This document shows, one piece after another, positions 52,412 to 59,593 of a DNA stretch of 64,000 nucleotides; the first letter of the stretch is position 1; each line of letters begins with the position of its first letter. A model generated the notes under the pieces. It had not been told where the DNA came from. It was given only the letters and a program-made list of their open reading frames with translations, and searched no databases. The position numbers were made by a program, and so were the translations under genes. This DNA is from Clostridia bacterium. Its GTDB lineage: Bacteria; Bacillota; Clostridia; Christensenellales; Borkfalkiaceae. The DNA lies in NCBI GenBank assembly GCA_017886545.1, contig JAGHJS010000028.1, positions 1-64,000 on the forward strand, in the 5' to 3' direction.

Positions 52412-53818
52412 ATGAAAAAAACAAAAATCGTATGCACAATGGGTCCCGCCTGCCGCGACGAGGAGATCCTCACGAAAATGGCGCTTGCCGGCATGAACGT
52501 GGCAAGGCTCAACTTTTCGCACGGCGACTATGAGGAGCATAAAAAAAACATTGACCTTATTAAAAAAGTACGCAAAAAGCTGAACGTTCCCCTGCCGATC
52601 ATGCTGGACACGAAAGGCCCTGAACTTCGGATCAAGACGTTTAAAACCCATAAGATCACTCTCAAAAACGGTGACCCGTTCACCTTTACCATCGACGAGA
52701 TCGAAGGCGACCAGTCGAAAGTTTCCGTTTCCTACAAAGGGATCGTCAACGACCTCGAACCAGGCGACACGATCCTGCTGAACAACGGGCTGCTTGTTTT
52801 CAAGGTCACCGAAGTGACGCAGACGGAAGTTCATACGGAGGTCGAGATCGGCGGCGAACTCTCCGATAAAAAGAGCATGTTCTTCCCCGGTAAAACGCTC
52901 AGCCTGAAATACCTGAGCGAACAGGACAAAAGCGACATTCTGTTCGGCATCGAGCAAGGAATCGACTTTATTGCCTGTTCGTTCACTTCAAAAGCGCAGG
53001 ACATCCTTGACATCCGCAGGCTGCTCGAGGAAAACGGCAACCCGGACATCGACCTGATCGCAAAGATCGAAAGCCAGAGCGGCGTAAACAACATCGATGA
53101 GATCCTGGAGGTAGCCAACGGCATCATGGTCGCACGCGGCGACCTCGGCGTGGAAGTGCCCTATGAAGAACTTCCGCAGATCCAGAAAATGCTCATCGAT
53201 AAGTGCCGTCAGGCAAGCAAACGCTGCATTACCGCAACCGAAATGCTTGAATCGATGATCAACCAGCCGCGCCCCACCCGTGCCGAGATCTCCGACGTCG
53301 CCAACGCCGTTTACGACGGAACGAGCGCCGTCATGCTCTCCGGCGAAACGGCAGGCGGCAAATATCCCGTTCAGGCGGTCGAAGCAATGGCAAAGATCTG
53401 CGTCGAAACGGAAAAGCACCTCGAAACCAAATACGGCGATAAACGCCCCGATATTCAGAGCCCGACAGACGCGCTTTCTCACTCCGCCTGCGTGCTCGCC
53501 GAAGATATCGGCGCAAAAGCGATCGTTGTCTGCTCCCGCTCGGGCGGTACGGCACGCCTGGTCTCCCGTTTCCGTCCGAACATCGATATCATCGGCATGA
53601 CCATCGAACCGATGTCCTATCGTAAACTCGCCCTCTCCTGGGGCGTCATACCGATGCTGTCGGAAGAATTTACTTCCATGGACGTTTTGTTCTACCATGC
53701 AAAACGCGCGGCGATCGAATCGGGGCTTGTCAAAAAGGGTGACCGCATCGTTATCACGGGCGGCAATCCGAACGGAAAGTCCGGCAACTCGAACGTCATC
53801 AACATTGAACAGATCTGA
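52412..53818 (+). CDS. pyk: pyruvate kinase
   Basis: The 468-residue glycolytic enzyme converts phosphoenolpyruvate and ADP to pyruvate and ATP. It shows the N-terminal TKIVCTMGPAC and NFSHGDYEEH, the active-site block IDLIAKIESQSGVNNIDEI, MVARGDLGVE and TEMLESMI. It is the compact form without the C-terminal PEP-utilising extension of Bacillus pyruvate kinase. GGAGA precedes the ATG at 52412; a longer open frame upstream covers the rnpB promoter and is not used. Confidence 0.97.
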   Translation: MKKTKIVCTMGPACRDEEILTKMALAGMNVARLNFSHGDYEEHKKNIDLIKKVRKKLNVPLPIMLDTKGPELRIKTFKTHKITLKNGDPFTFTIDEIEGDQSKVSVSYKGIVNDLEPGDTILLNNGLLVFKVTEVTQTEVHTEVEIGGELSDKKSMFFPGKTLSLKYLSEQDKSDILFGIEQGIDFIACSFTSKAQDILDIRRLLEENGNPDIDLIAKIESQSGVNNIDEILEVANGIMVARGDLGVEVPYEELPQIQKMLIDKCRQASKRCITATEMLESMINQPRPTRAEISDVANAVYDGTSAVMLSGETAGGKYPVQAVEAMAKICVETEKHLETKYGDKRPDIQSPTDALSHSACVLAEDIGAKAIVVCSRSGGTARLVSRFRPNIDIIGMTIEPMSYRKLALSWGVIPMLSEEFTSMDVLFYHAKRAAIESGLVKKGDRIVITGGNPNGKSGNSNVINIEQI

Positions 53819-53835
53819 AGCAAATGCACAAAAGC

Positions 53836-53863
53836 AAAGAGCCGCCTGCGGGCGGCTCTTTTT
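53836..53863 (+). terminator. pyruvate kinase terminator
   Basis: AAAGAGCCGCC and GGCGGCTCTTT (11 bp) around TGCG, followed by TTTT. Confidence 0.85.
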
Positions 53864-53865
53864 CC

Positions 53866-53915
53866 GTAAAAACTATACTACGGCGCACTGCTTTCGCAGC
53901 TCGCCGTAGTATAGT
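53866..53915 (-). terminator. long hairpin terminator for the FAD oxidoreductase pair
   Basis: A 14-bp outer stem (53872-53885 with 53902-53915) and an inner CTGC/GCAG stem, followed on the minus strand by TTTTTACGG. It lies 125 bases after the leftward gene. The remaining DNA to 54039 holds nothing recognisable. Confidence 0.65.
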
Positions 53916-54039
53916 GAGAGAATATGAAAAAAGTTTTGGGTGGACTGGTTTGTTTTGTGCCTTTATTATAGCGCGCAAATATGTTTATTGTATGAAAACA
54001 GAATGAAGAATACAAAAACTTTCTTGTGAAAACCGCACT

Positions 54040-55572
54040 TTATTGCATATATTTGGCACAAATCGCTTCCGCCACGCGTATCCCGTCCGCCGCCGAGCTC
54101 GTAATGCCGCCCGAATAGCCGCACCCTTCTCCGCAGGGATAGACGCCGCGCATCGACACGCTCTCAAGATTTTCGCCCCGCAGGATTCGGACGGGTGAGG
54201 AAAAACGCGTTTCGACGCCTGTGAGAAGCGCGTCGGGGGCAGCAAAGCCGTGCAATTTCCCGTCCAGCTCTGCCAGCGCTTCCCGCATAGTCTCCGACAC
54301 GGCTTCGGGGAGCAAGACGTTCAGATCGCAGAACGCAGTACCCGCCGCATACGTCGGCAGGACCTCGCCGAACCGCCCGGATACGCGCCGCGCCGAAAAA
54401 TCTTCCGCTCTCTGCACGGGAGCGGCATACGTACCGCCCGCAGCGCGGAAAGCCGCCCGTTCAAGATCGCGCTGGAAGACGACGCCGTCCAGCACGTTCC
54501 CCCTGTAAAAATCCTGCAGCCCGACGGAAACCAACAGCGCGCTGTTTGCATTCGCCCCGCCACGCGCATAATCGCTCATCCCGTTTGTCACGACGCCGCC
54601 CTCTTCGCTTGCCGCGGGGATAACGACGCCTCCCGGACACATGCAGAATGTAAAAGCTGTCCGCTCCCCTCTGCGCGCCACCAATTTGTAATCGGCTGGG
54701 GGCAGCAGCGCGGCGGCTTCGCCGTATTGCGCGGCATCGATCTTTTTTTGCAGATGCTCGATGCGCGCCCCGACCGCGAAAGGCCTTGCCTCCATCGCAA
54801 AACCGCTACGATGCAATGCCGCAAATGTATCGCGGCTGCTGTGCCCGATCGCCAGCACGACCTCGCTTGCCTGCAATTCATATCGCGTTCCGCTCTTCAG
54901 GTCGCGCACGGAAACGCCGCACACGCCTCTGTCATCGGAAAGGATCTCTTCAAAACGGGTATGAAACAGCATTTTGCCGCCGTTTTGCAAAATATGGCTT
55001 CGTATCGACGTGAGTACGCCGCGAAGTTTATCGCTGCCGATATGCGGCTTGTTCAGATAAGCGACCTCTTCGGGCGCGCCGAAGCGCACAAACGTTTCAA
55101 GCACTTCACGGTTGCGGGGATCTTTTGTCTGCGTGTTCAGCTTGCCGTCTGAAAAAGTCCCTGCGCCGCCCTCGCCGAACTGTACGTTGCAATCCTCATC
55201 AAGCCGTCCGCCCGCAAAAAAAGCGGCATTCTGCGCCGCGCGCTCCTCTACCGTCCCTCCGCGTTCCACGACGACGGGCGCAATGCCTCCTGCCAGCAAT
55301 CGCAGTGCGCAAAACAGCCCTGCGGGTCCGCTCCCCACCACGACGACGGAGCGCGGCTGTTTGCGTACCTGCGGATACGACGGGGCGGAATCGGCGACGG
55401 GCTTTCTATCCGCCTCAATGCTGTATATCCAACGGATCTCCCGCTTATCGCGCGCATCCAGTGACTTGCGCAGAATGCGTACGTATGCCGCGCCGTGCAG
55501 GCGGCGGGCGGCGATATCCAAAAGTTTTTTCTCACTCTCACCGGGAGCAAGCCTGATGTTGTCTATCCGCAT
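54040..55572 (-). CDS. FAD-dependent dehydrogenase (COG2509-type)
   Basis: The 510-residue flavoprotein has an N-terminal region of about 75 residues typical of uncharacterised FAD dehydrogenases, then a dinucleotide-binding VVVVGSGPAGLFCALRL (about residues 75-92) with an acidic strand end VVVERGG, VQFGEGGAGTFSDGKLNT, and the C-terminal FAD block GVYPCGEGCGYSGGITSSAADGIR. Substrate is unknown. The start at 55572 overlaps the preceding oxidoreductase gene by 10 bases. Confidence 0.88.
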   Translation of the reverse strand: MRIDNIRLAPGESEKKLLDIAARRLHGAAYVRILRKSLDARDKREIRWIYSIEADRKPVADSAPSYPQVRKQPRSVVVVGSGPAGLFCALRLLAGGIAPVVVERGGTVEERAAQNAAFFAGGRLDEDCNVQFGEGGAGTFSDGKLNTQTKDPRNREVLETFVRFGAPEEVAYLNKPHIGSDKLRGVLTSIRSHILQNGGKMLFHTRFEEILSDDRGVCGVSVRDLKSGTRYELQASEVVLAIGHSSRDTFAALHRSGFAMEARPFAVGARIEHLQKKIDAAQYGEAAALLPPADYKLVARRGERTAFTFCMCPGGVVIPAASEEGGVVTNGMSDYARGGANANSALLVSVGLQDFYRGNVLDGVVFQRDLERAAFRAAGGTYAAPVQRAEDFSARRVSGRFGEVLPTYAAGTAFCDLNVLLPEAVSETMREALAELDGKLHGFAAPDALLTGVETRFSSPVRILRGENLESVSMRGVYPCGEGCGYSGGITSSAADGIRVAEAICAKYMQ

Positions 55573-56801
55573 AACGCCTCCGCGATCGTATCCGCCGCAC
55601 AGGCGCCGCTCGAAAAGGCCCATTGAAGATTGTATCCGCCGCACTCTCCGTCCACGTCGCACAGTTCGCCGACGATAAACAGCCCCTTCGCCTTTTTGCT
55701 TTCGAGCCGCTCGGTCAGTTCTTCCATGAAAACGCCTCCTTTCGTGACCTGCGCGTTCGCAAATCCGTCCGTTCCTGTAATTTTGACGGTAAAAAACTGA
55801 AGCGTCCCCGCCAGATACGGCAATTTCTGCACAACGTCTTCCGCACGCTCGCCCAAAGCGATGTTGCAGCGACGGAGCGCCGCCTTTCCCACTGAACTGT
55901 GCACGATCCCGCGGAGCAGGTCCTCCGCGCACATCTGCGGATACCGCTCCGCCTTTGCCCGCAGCGCCGCTATCAGATCGGCACCTCCTATATCAGGCAA
56001 AAAATTGATCGAAAGCTCGTCGCCCTCCCGCACAAATGCCGAAATGCGGAAGATCGCGTCGCCGCTGACGCCGCTGTCCGTGAACAGCACGTCGCCGCGC
56101 GTACGCGCATCGGCAAAGCAGGAACGCCGTTTGCCAGCCCCGCGCATAAGCCCGACCGTACAATCGCAGCGCACACCTTTGAGTCCGCGGACAGGATCCT
56201 GCCCCGTCCTGAGCCGCACGAGCGACGGCGAAAGCGGCGTAACGGTATGCCCGAACGCCCTTGCGAGCGCATAGCCGCCTCCGTCCGAACCAAAGTGCGG
56301 CGAAGCCATGCCGCCGCACGCAAGAACAAGCATGCGGCAGGACAGTTCGCCTTCCTCCGTACGGACCAGAAAACCGTCCGCTCTTTTTTCGGCGGCGACC
56401 GCTTTTTTGCCGAGCCTGATCTCCACGCCGCTTTTTTCAAGGGCGAAGCGGAACAGATCCGTCACAGCCGACGCCTGCCGCGAAGTCGGATAAACACGCC
56501 CCGTTTCATCCGCGGAAAACAGCCCGCCGAGCGCCGTCAGCTCACGGAGCAGCCATTGTTCGCCGTACCTGCCGAGGACCGCCGCGACCCTGTCCCTGCC
56601 GGATCCGAAATAACGGTCAGCAGAAAGATTTTCGTTCGCCACATTCCCCTGCCCGTTCCCCGTAACGGAAAGCTTACGCCCCAAACGGTCGTTCCGCTCC
56701 AAAAGCAGAACGTTGCCGATACCGCGCTCCGCAAGATGAAGGGCGCACATCATTCCCGCCGCGCCGCCGCCGATGATCACGGCATTGTAGGTCATGCCCA
56801 T
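55563..56801 (-). CDS. BaiN/HI0933-family FAD oxidoreductase
   Basis: The 412-residue flavoprotein begins AVIIGGGAAGMMCALHLAERG (FAD-binding) followed by RKLSVTGNGQGNVAN, close to the RKxxxTGxGRCNxTN motif of the BaiN/YhiN family but with Gln-Gly in place of Arg-Cys. The C-terminus GGYNLQWAFSSGACAADTIAEAL is typical. BaiN members include a bile-acid reductase but most have no known substrate. GGGAG precedes the ATG at 56801. It is the first gene of a two-gene operon with the COG2509-type dehydrogenase. Confidence 0.88.
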   Translation of the reverse strand: MGMTYNAVIIGGGAAGMMCALHLAERGIGNVLLLERNDRLGRKLSVTGNGQGNVANENLSADRYFGSGRDRVAAVLGRYGEQWLLRELTALGGLFSADETGRVYPTSRQASAVTDLFRFALEKSGVEIRLGKKAVAAEKRADGFLVRTEEGELSCRMLVLACGGMASPHFGSDGGGYALARAFGHTVTPLSPSLVRLRTGQDPVRGLKGVRCDCTVGLMRGAGKRRSCFADARTRGDVLFTDSGVSGDAIFRISAFVREGDELSINFLPDIGGADLIAALRAKAERYPQMCAEDLLRGIVHSSVGKAALRRCNIALGERAEDVVQKLPYLAGTLQFFTVKITGTDGFANAQVTKGGVFMEELTERLESKKAKGLFIVGELCDVDGECGGYNLQWAFSSGACAADTIAEALCG

Positions 56802-56899
56802 AGACAACTCCCAAACCAATGAAATCTGTCATTTTCCCGCAAATGATTTTAATACTTTTTCCCTGTTTTGTCAAATTTTCTGTGAAAATTGGTAAATAC

Positions 56900-56928
56900 T
56901 TGACTTTTCCTTTATTTTGTATTACCAT
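56900..56928 (+). promoter_or_regulatory. promoter of the DUF1508 protein gene
   Basis: TTGACT (56900-56905) and TACCAT (56923-56928), spacer 17; GAGG lies before the ATG at 56962. Confidence 0.55.
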
Positions 56929-56961
56929 ACAAGCAGAAAAAACTACGTGAGGTGACAGCTT

Positions 56962-57978
56962 ATGGACAGGATCCTCGAATGGATCGCAGAAAACCCCGTC
57001 TATGCGGGCGTTATCATCGCCGCGGCCGTGATCATAGTCGTATTGGTCATATTGTTGATCGTTCACGCCGCCCGAAAATCCAAGAGAAATAAGGAAAAGC
57101 AGGAACTTTCCGAATCCGCCGCTATGCAGAACGGCACCGACGCACAGACCGAAAATGCGGCGGTTGGCGAATCCGTTTCGCCGTCCGACGAACAAACCGA
57201 ACCTGTCTGTTCCAAAGCTGAGCCGGCCGAAACCGAACCAGTCCTCGCCGCACAGTATGAAGCTGAAACGGCTCCCGCTCCTCTTCCCGAAACAGACGAG
57301 CCGACCGTTCAGCCCGAGGGTTCTTCCGAGCTGCAGGAAAGCGAATTGTTCTCCGAAACGGCTGCTCCGATCTCTGCTGAGCCCTCCGCCCCTGCGGACA
57401 CGGCGTCACCCGAGACCGACGCGGCATCCGACCCCGAAGACAGCACGCCCGTCCCCGTTGCAGAGTCCCCTGCCGAAGAGGAAAGCCAACCCCTTGCCGA
57501 GGAAAGCAAGCCTCTTGCCAAAGAGCCGAAACCCGCATCCAAAAAGCGCAGCACAAAAACCGCCGAACCGACCAAAAAGTCGACCCGCACGGCACAGCCT
57601 AAAGCCGAGGAACCGGAAAAGCGCAGCGCGTATTCCGGCAAATGGATGATCTTCAAAAATGAGGACAAGAGCTGTTATTTTGAGTTGCGCGCCTCCAACG
57701 GCGAAAAATTGCTGCGCAGTCTCAATTATACCTCCCTGCAGGGAGCAAGATCTGCGATCAATACGTATAAAAACAATATCGCAAAAGACAACATCAGCAT
57801 CGCGCAATCCAAAACGGGGCAATATTATTTCCAGCTTCTGAGCGGCTCCAAACAGCTGCTTTGCACGGGCGAAACGTATTCCTCCCGCCCGTCCTGCGAA
57901 AGCGCCGTCGAATCGGTCAAACGCTTTGCGGAGACCGCCGTCGTTACCGTTGCGGCGGAAGAACCCGCGGACGAATAA
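56962..57978 (+). CDS. membrane-anchored protein with two DUF1508 (YegP-like) repeats
   Basis: The 338-residue protein has one N-terminal transmembrane helix (about residues 13-36), a long Glu/Pro/Ala/Ser-rich low-complexity stretch (about 45-225), and two tandem DUF1508 units at the end: GKWMIFKNEDKSCYFELRASNGEKLL...ARSAINTYKNNI and ISIAQSKTGQYYFQLLSGSKQLL...CESAVESVKRF. DUF1508 proteins are usually small, soluble and of unknown function. The tethered form with a disordered spacer is less usual. It is monocistronic. Confidence 0.82.
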   Translation: MDRILEWIAENPVYAGVIIAAAVIIVVLVILLIVHAARKSKRNKEKQELSESAAMQNGTDAQTENAAVGESVSPSDEQTEPVCSKAEPAETEPVLAAQYEAETAPAPLPETDEPTVQPEGSSELQESELFSETAAPISAEPSAPADTASPETDAASDPEDSTPVPVAESPAEEESQPLAEESKPLAKEPKPASKKRSTKTAEPTKKSTRTAQPKAEEPEKRSAYSGKWMIFKNEDKSCYFELRASNGEKLLRSLNYTSLQGARSAINTYKNNIAKDNISIAQSKTGQYYFQLLSGSKQLLCTGETYSSRPSCESAVESVKRFAETAVVTVAAEEPADE

Positions 57979-57996
57979 ACACCCTCAACACCAAAT

Positions 57997-58035
57997 AAGC
58001 GCCTTCCGCATAACTGCGGGAGGCGCTTTTCTTTA
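57997..58035. terminator. terminator between the DUF1508 gene and serS
   Basis: A 14-bp stem (one T:G pair) at 57997-58010 with 58015-58028, loop TAAC, followed by TTCTTTATT on the plus strand. Confidence 0.75.
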
Positions 58036-58065
58036 TTCTCTTCCGATCCTGCCGAACAGGCAATT

Positions 58066-59352
58066 TTACTTTTTGGGCACGATCCTGTCTTTCCCGCCCA
58101 TGTACTTGCGCAGCACTTCGGGGATGGTGACGCTTCCGTCTTCGTTAAGATGATTTTCGAGAAGCGCGATGAGCATGCGGGGCGGCGCAACGACGGTATT
58201 GTTGAGGGTGTGCGCAAACGCGTTCCCCTTCTCCGTTTTATAGCGGATCCCGAGCCTGCGCGCCTGCGCGTCAGTGAGGTTGGAACAGCTGCCCACTTCA
58301 AAGTATTTTTCCTGGCGCGGGCTCCACGCTTCCACGTCGATGCTCTTGTATTTGAGATCTGCAAGATCGCCCGAACAGCATTCCAGCGTGCGTACGGGGA
58401 TCTGCATGGATACGAACAGCTCGACGGTGTAAGAGTACATCTTTTTAAACCACTCGGCACTCTCTTCGGGCTTGCAGATGACGATCATCTCCTGCTTTTC
58501 AAACTGATGGATGCGGTAAATACCGCGCTCTTCGATGCCGTGCGCTCCCTTCTCCTTACGGAAACAGGGCGAATAGCTGGTGAGCGTGAGCGGGAGCTGT
58601 TCGGCGGGAAGAACGGTGTTCATGAACCTGCCGATCATAGAGTGCTCGCTCGTGCCGATCAGGTACAGGTCTTCCCCTTCGATCTTGTACATCATGCCGT
58701 CCATCTCTTCAAAGGACATGACTCCCGTAACGACGTCGCTTCGGATCATGAACGGCGGAATGACGTAGGTAAACCCCTTGTCGATCATAAAATCGCGCGC
58801 ATAGGTGAGCACGGCGGAATGCAGCCGCGCAACGTCGCCGAGCAGATAATAGAACCCCTGCCCGCTCGTACGGCGCGCACTGTCAAGATCGATGCCGCAG
58901 AGCCGCTCCAGAATGTCGAGATGGTACGGAACTTCAAACGGTTTTTTCGTCGGTTCCAGAAAGCGCTCACGTTCTACGTTTTCGGAATCGTCCTTCCCGA
59001 TCGGCACGTCGTCCGCTATGATGTTCGGGATCGCCATCATATCTTTTTTGAGTTTTTCGGCAATATCGGCCGCTTCCTGCTCGATAGCCGCGATCCGCTC
59101 GTTGTTCTCCACCACTTCTGCCTTGACGCGTGCTGCCTCTTCGGTGTTTTTCTCCTTCATGAGTTTACCGATCTGTGCGCTCAGCGCGTTGCGCCTGGCG
59201 CGGCGCTCGTCGCCCTCGCGCTGCAATGCGCGGCGCTGTTCGTCAAGCGCAAGCACTTCGTCGACCAACGGAAGTTTTTTATCCTGAAATTTTTTTCTGA
59301 TATTTTCGCGCACCGCGTCCGGATTGGCGCGCAGGAAATTGATATCGATCAT
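58066..59352 (-). CDS. serS: seryl-tRNA synthetase
   Basis: The 428-residue class II synthetase has the N-terminal coiled-coil arm (about residues 25-105), motif 2 with PCFRKEKGAHGIEERGIYRIHQFEKQEM, and motif 3-type residues in the C-terminal part (NGNAFAHTLNN-like segment GNAFAHTLNNTVVAPPRML). Length and layout are standard. GGAGGGATCGG precedes the ATG. The 240-base upstream region was checked for a T-box leader and none was recognised. Confidence 0.97.
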   Translation of the reverse strand: MIDINFLRANPDAVRENIRKKFQDKKLPLVDEVLALDEQRRALQREGDERRARRNALSAQIGKLMKEKNTEEAARVKAEVVENNERIAAIEQEAADIAEKLKKDMMAIPNIIADDVPIGKDDSENVERERFLEPTKKPFEVPYHLDILERLCGIDLDSARRTSGQGFYYLLGDVARLHSAVLTYARDFMIDKGFTYVIPPFMIRSDVVTGVMSFEEMDGMMYKIEGEDLYLIGTSEHSMIGRFMNTVLPAEQLPLTLTSYSPCFRKEKGAHGIEERGIYRIHQFEKQEMIVICKPEESAEWFKKMYSYTVELFVSMQIPVRTLECCSGDLADLKYKSIDVEAWSPRQEKYFEVGSCSNLTDAQARRLGIRYKTEKGNAFAHTLNNTVVAPPRMLIALLENHLNEDGSVTIPEVLRKYMGGKDRIVPKK

Positions 59353-59383
59353 TCCGATCCCTCCTGAGTATGCTTACCCTTTT

Positions 59384-59412
59384 ATTTTAAACCAAACGCG
59401 CTTTTTTTGCAA
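59384..59412 (-). promoter_or_regulatory. serS promoter
   Basis: Minus-strand TTGCAA (59407-59412) and TAAAAT (59384-59389), spacer 17. Confidence 0.55.
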
Positions 59413-59503
59413 TAAAATGCGCGGGGTAGCAAAAAATAAACATCGGATATTTTGTGCAAGCGCCTGCCGCAAAAAGAATTGCCGATCAAATAAAATAAAA
59501 TGT

Positions 59504-59532
59504 TTGTGTTCGCGCATAAACTATGGTATAAT
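59504..59532 (+). promoter_or_regulatory. promoter of the CtpE-like P-type ATPase gene
   Basis: TTGTGT (59504-59509) and TATAAT (59527-59532), spacer 17. The ribosome site before the ATG at 59594 is weak (ACGGTG). Confidence 0.5.
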
Positions 59533-59593
59533 ATTAAAAGAGTACACAGGCAGGCATTCCAAGCGCACTGCCCGTTCTGCTTACGGTGTTCAT

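Noticed and set aside
53924..53971. 15-codon open frame MKKVLGG... after pyk
   Set aside because: Too short, weak ribosome site, no promoter; lies beyond the pyk terminator.
59353..59593. T-box leader before serS
   Set aside because: No conserved T-box bulge sequence or specifier structure was recognised; a plain promoter explains the region.
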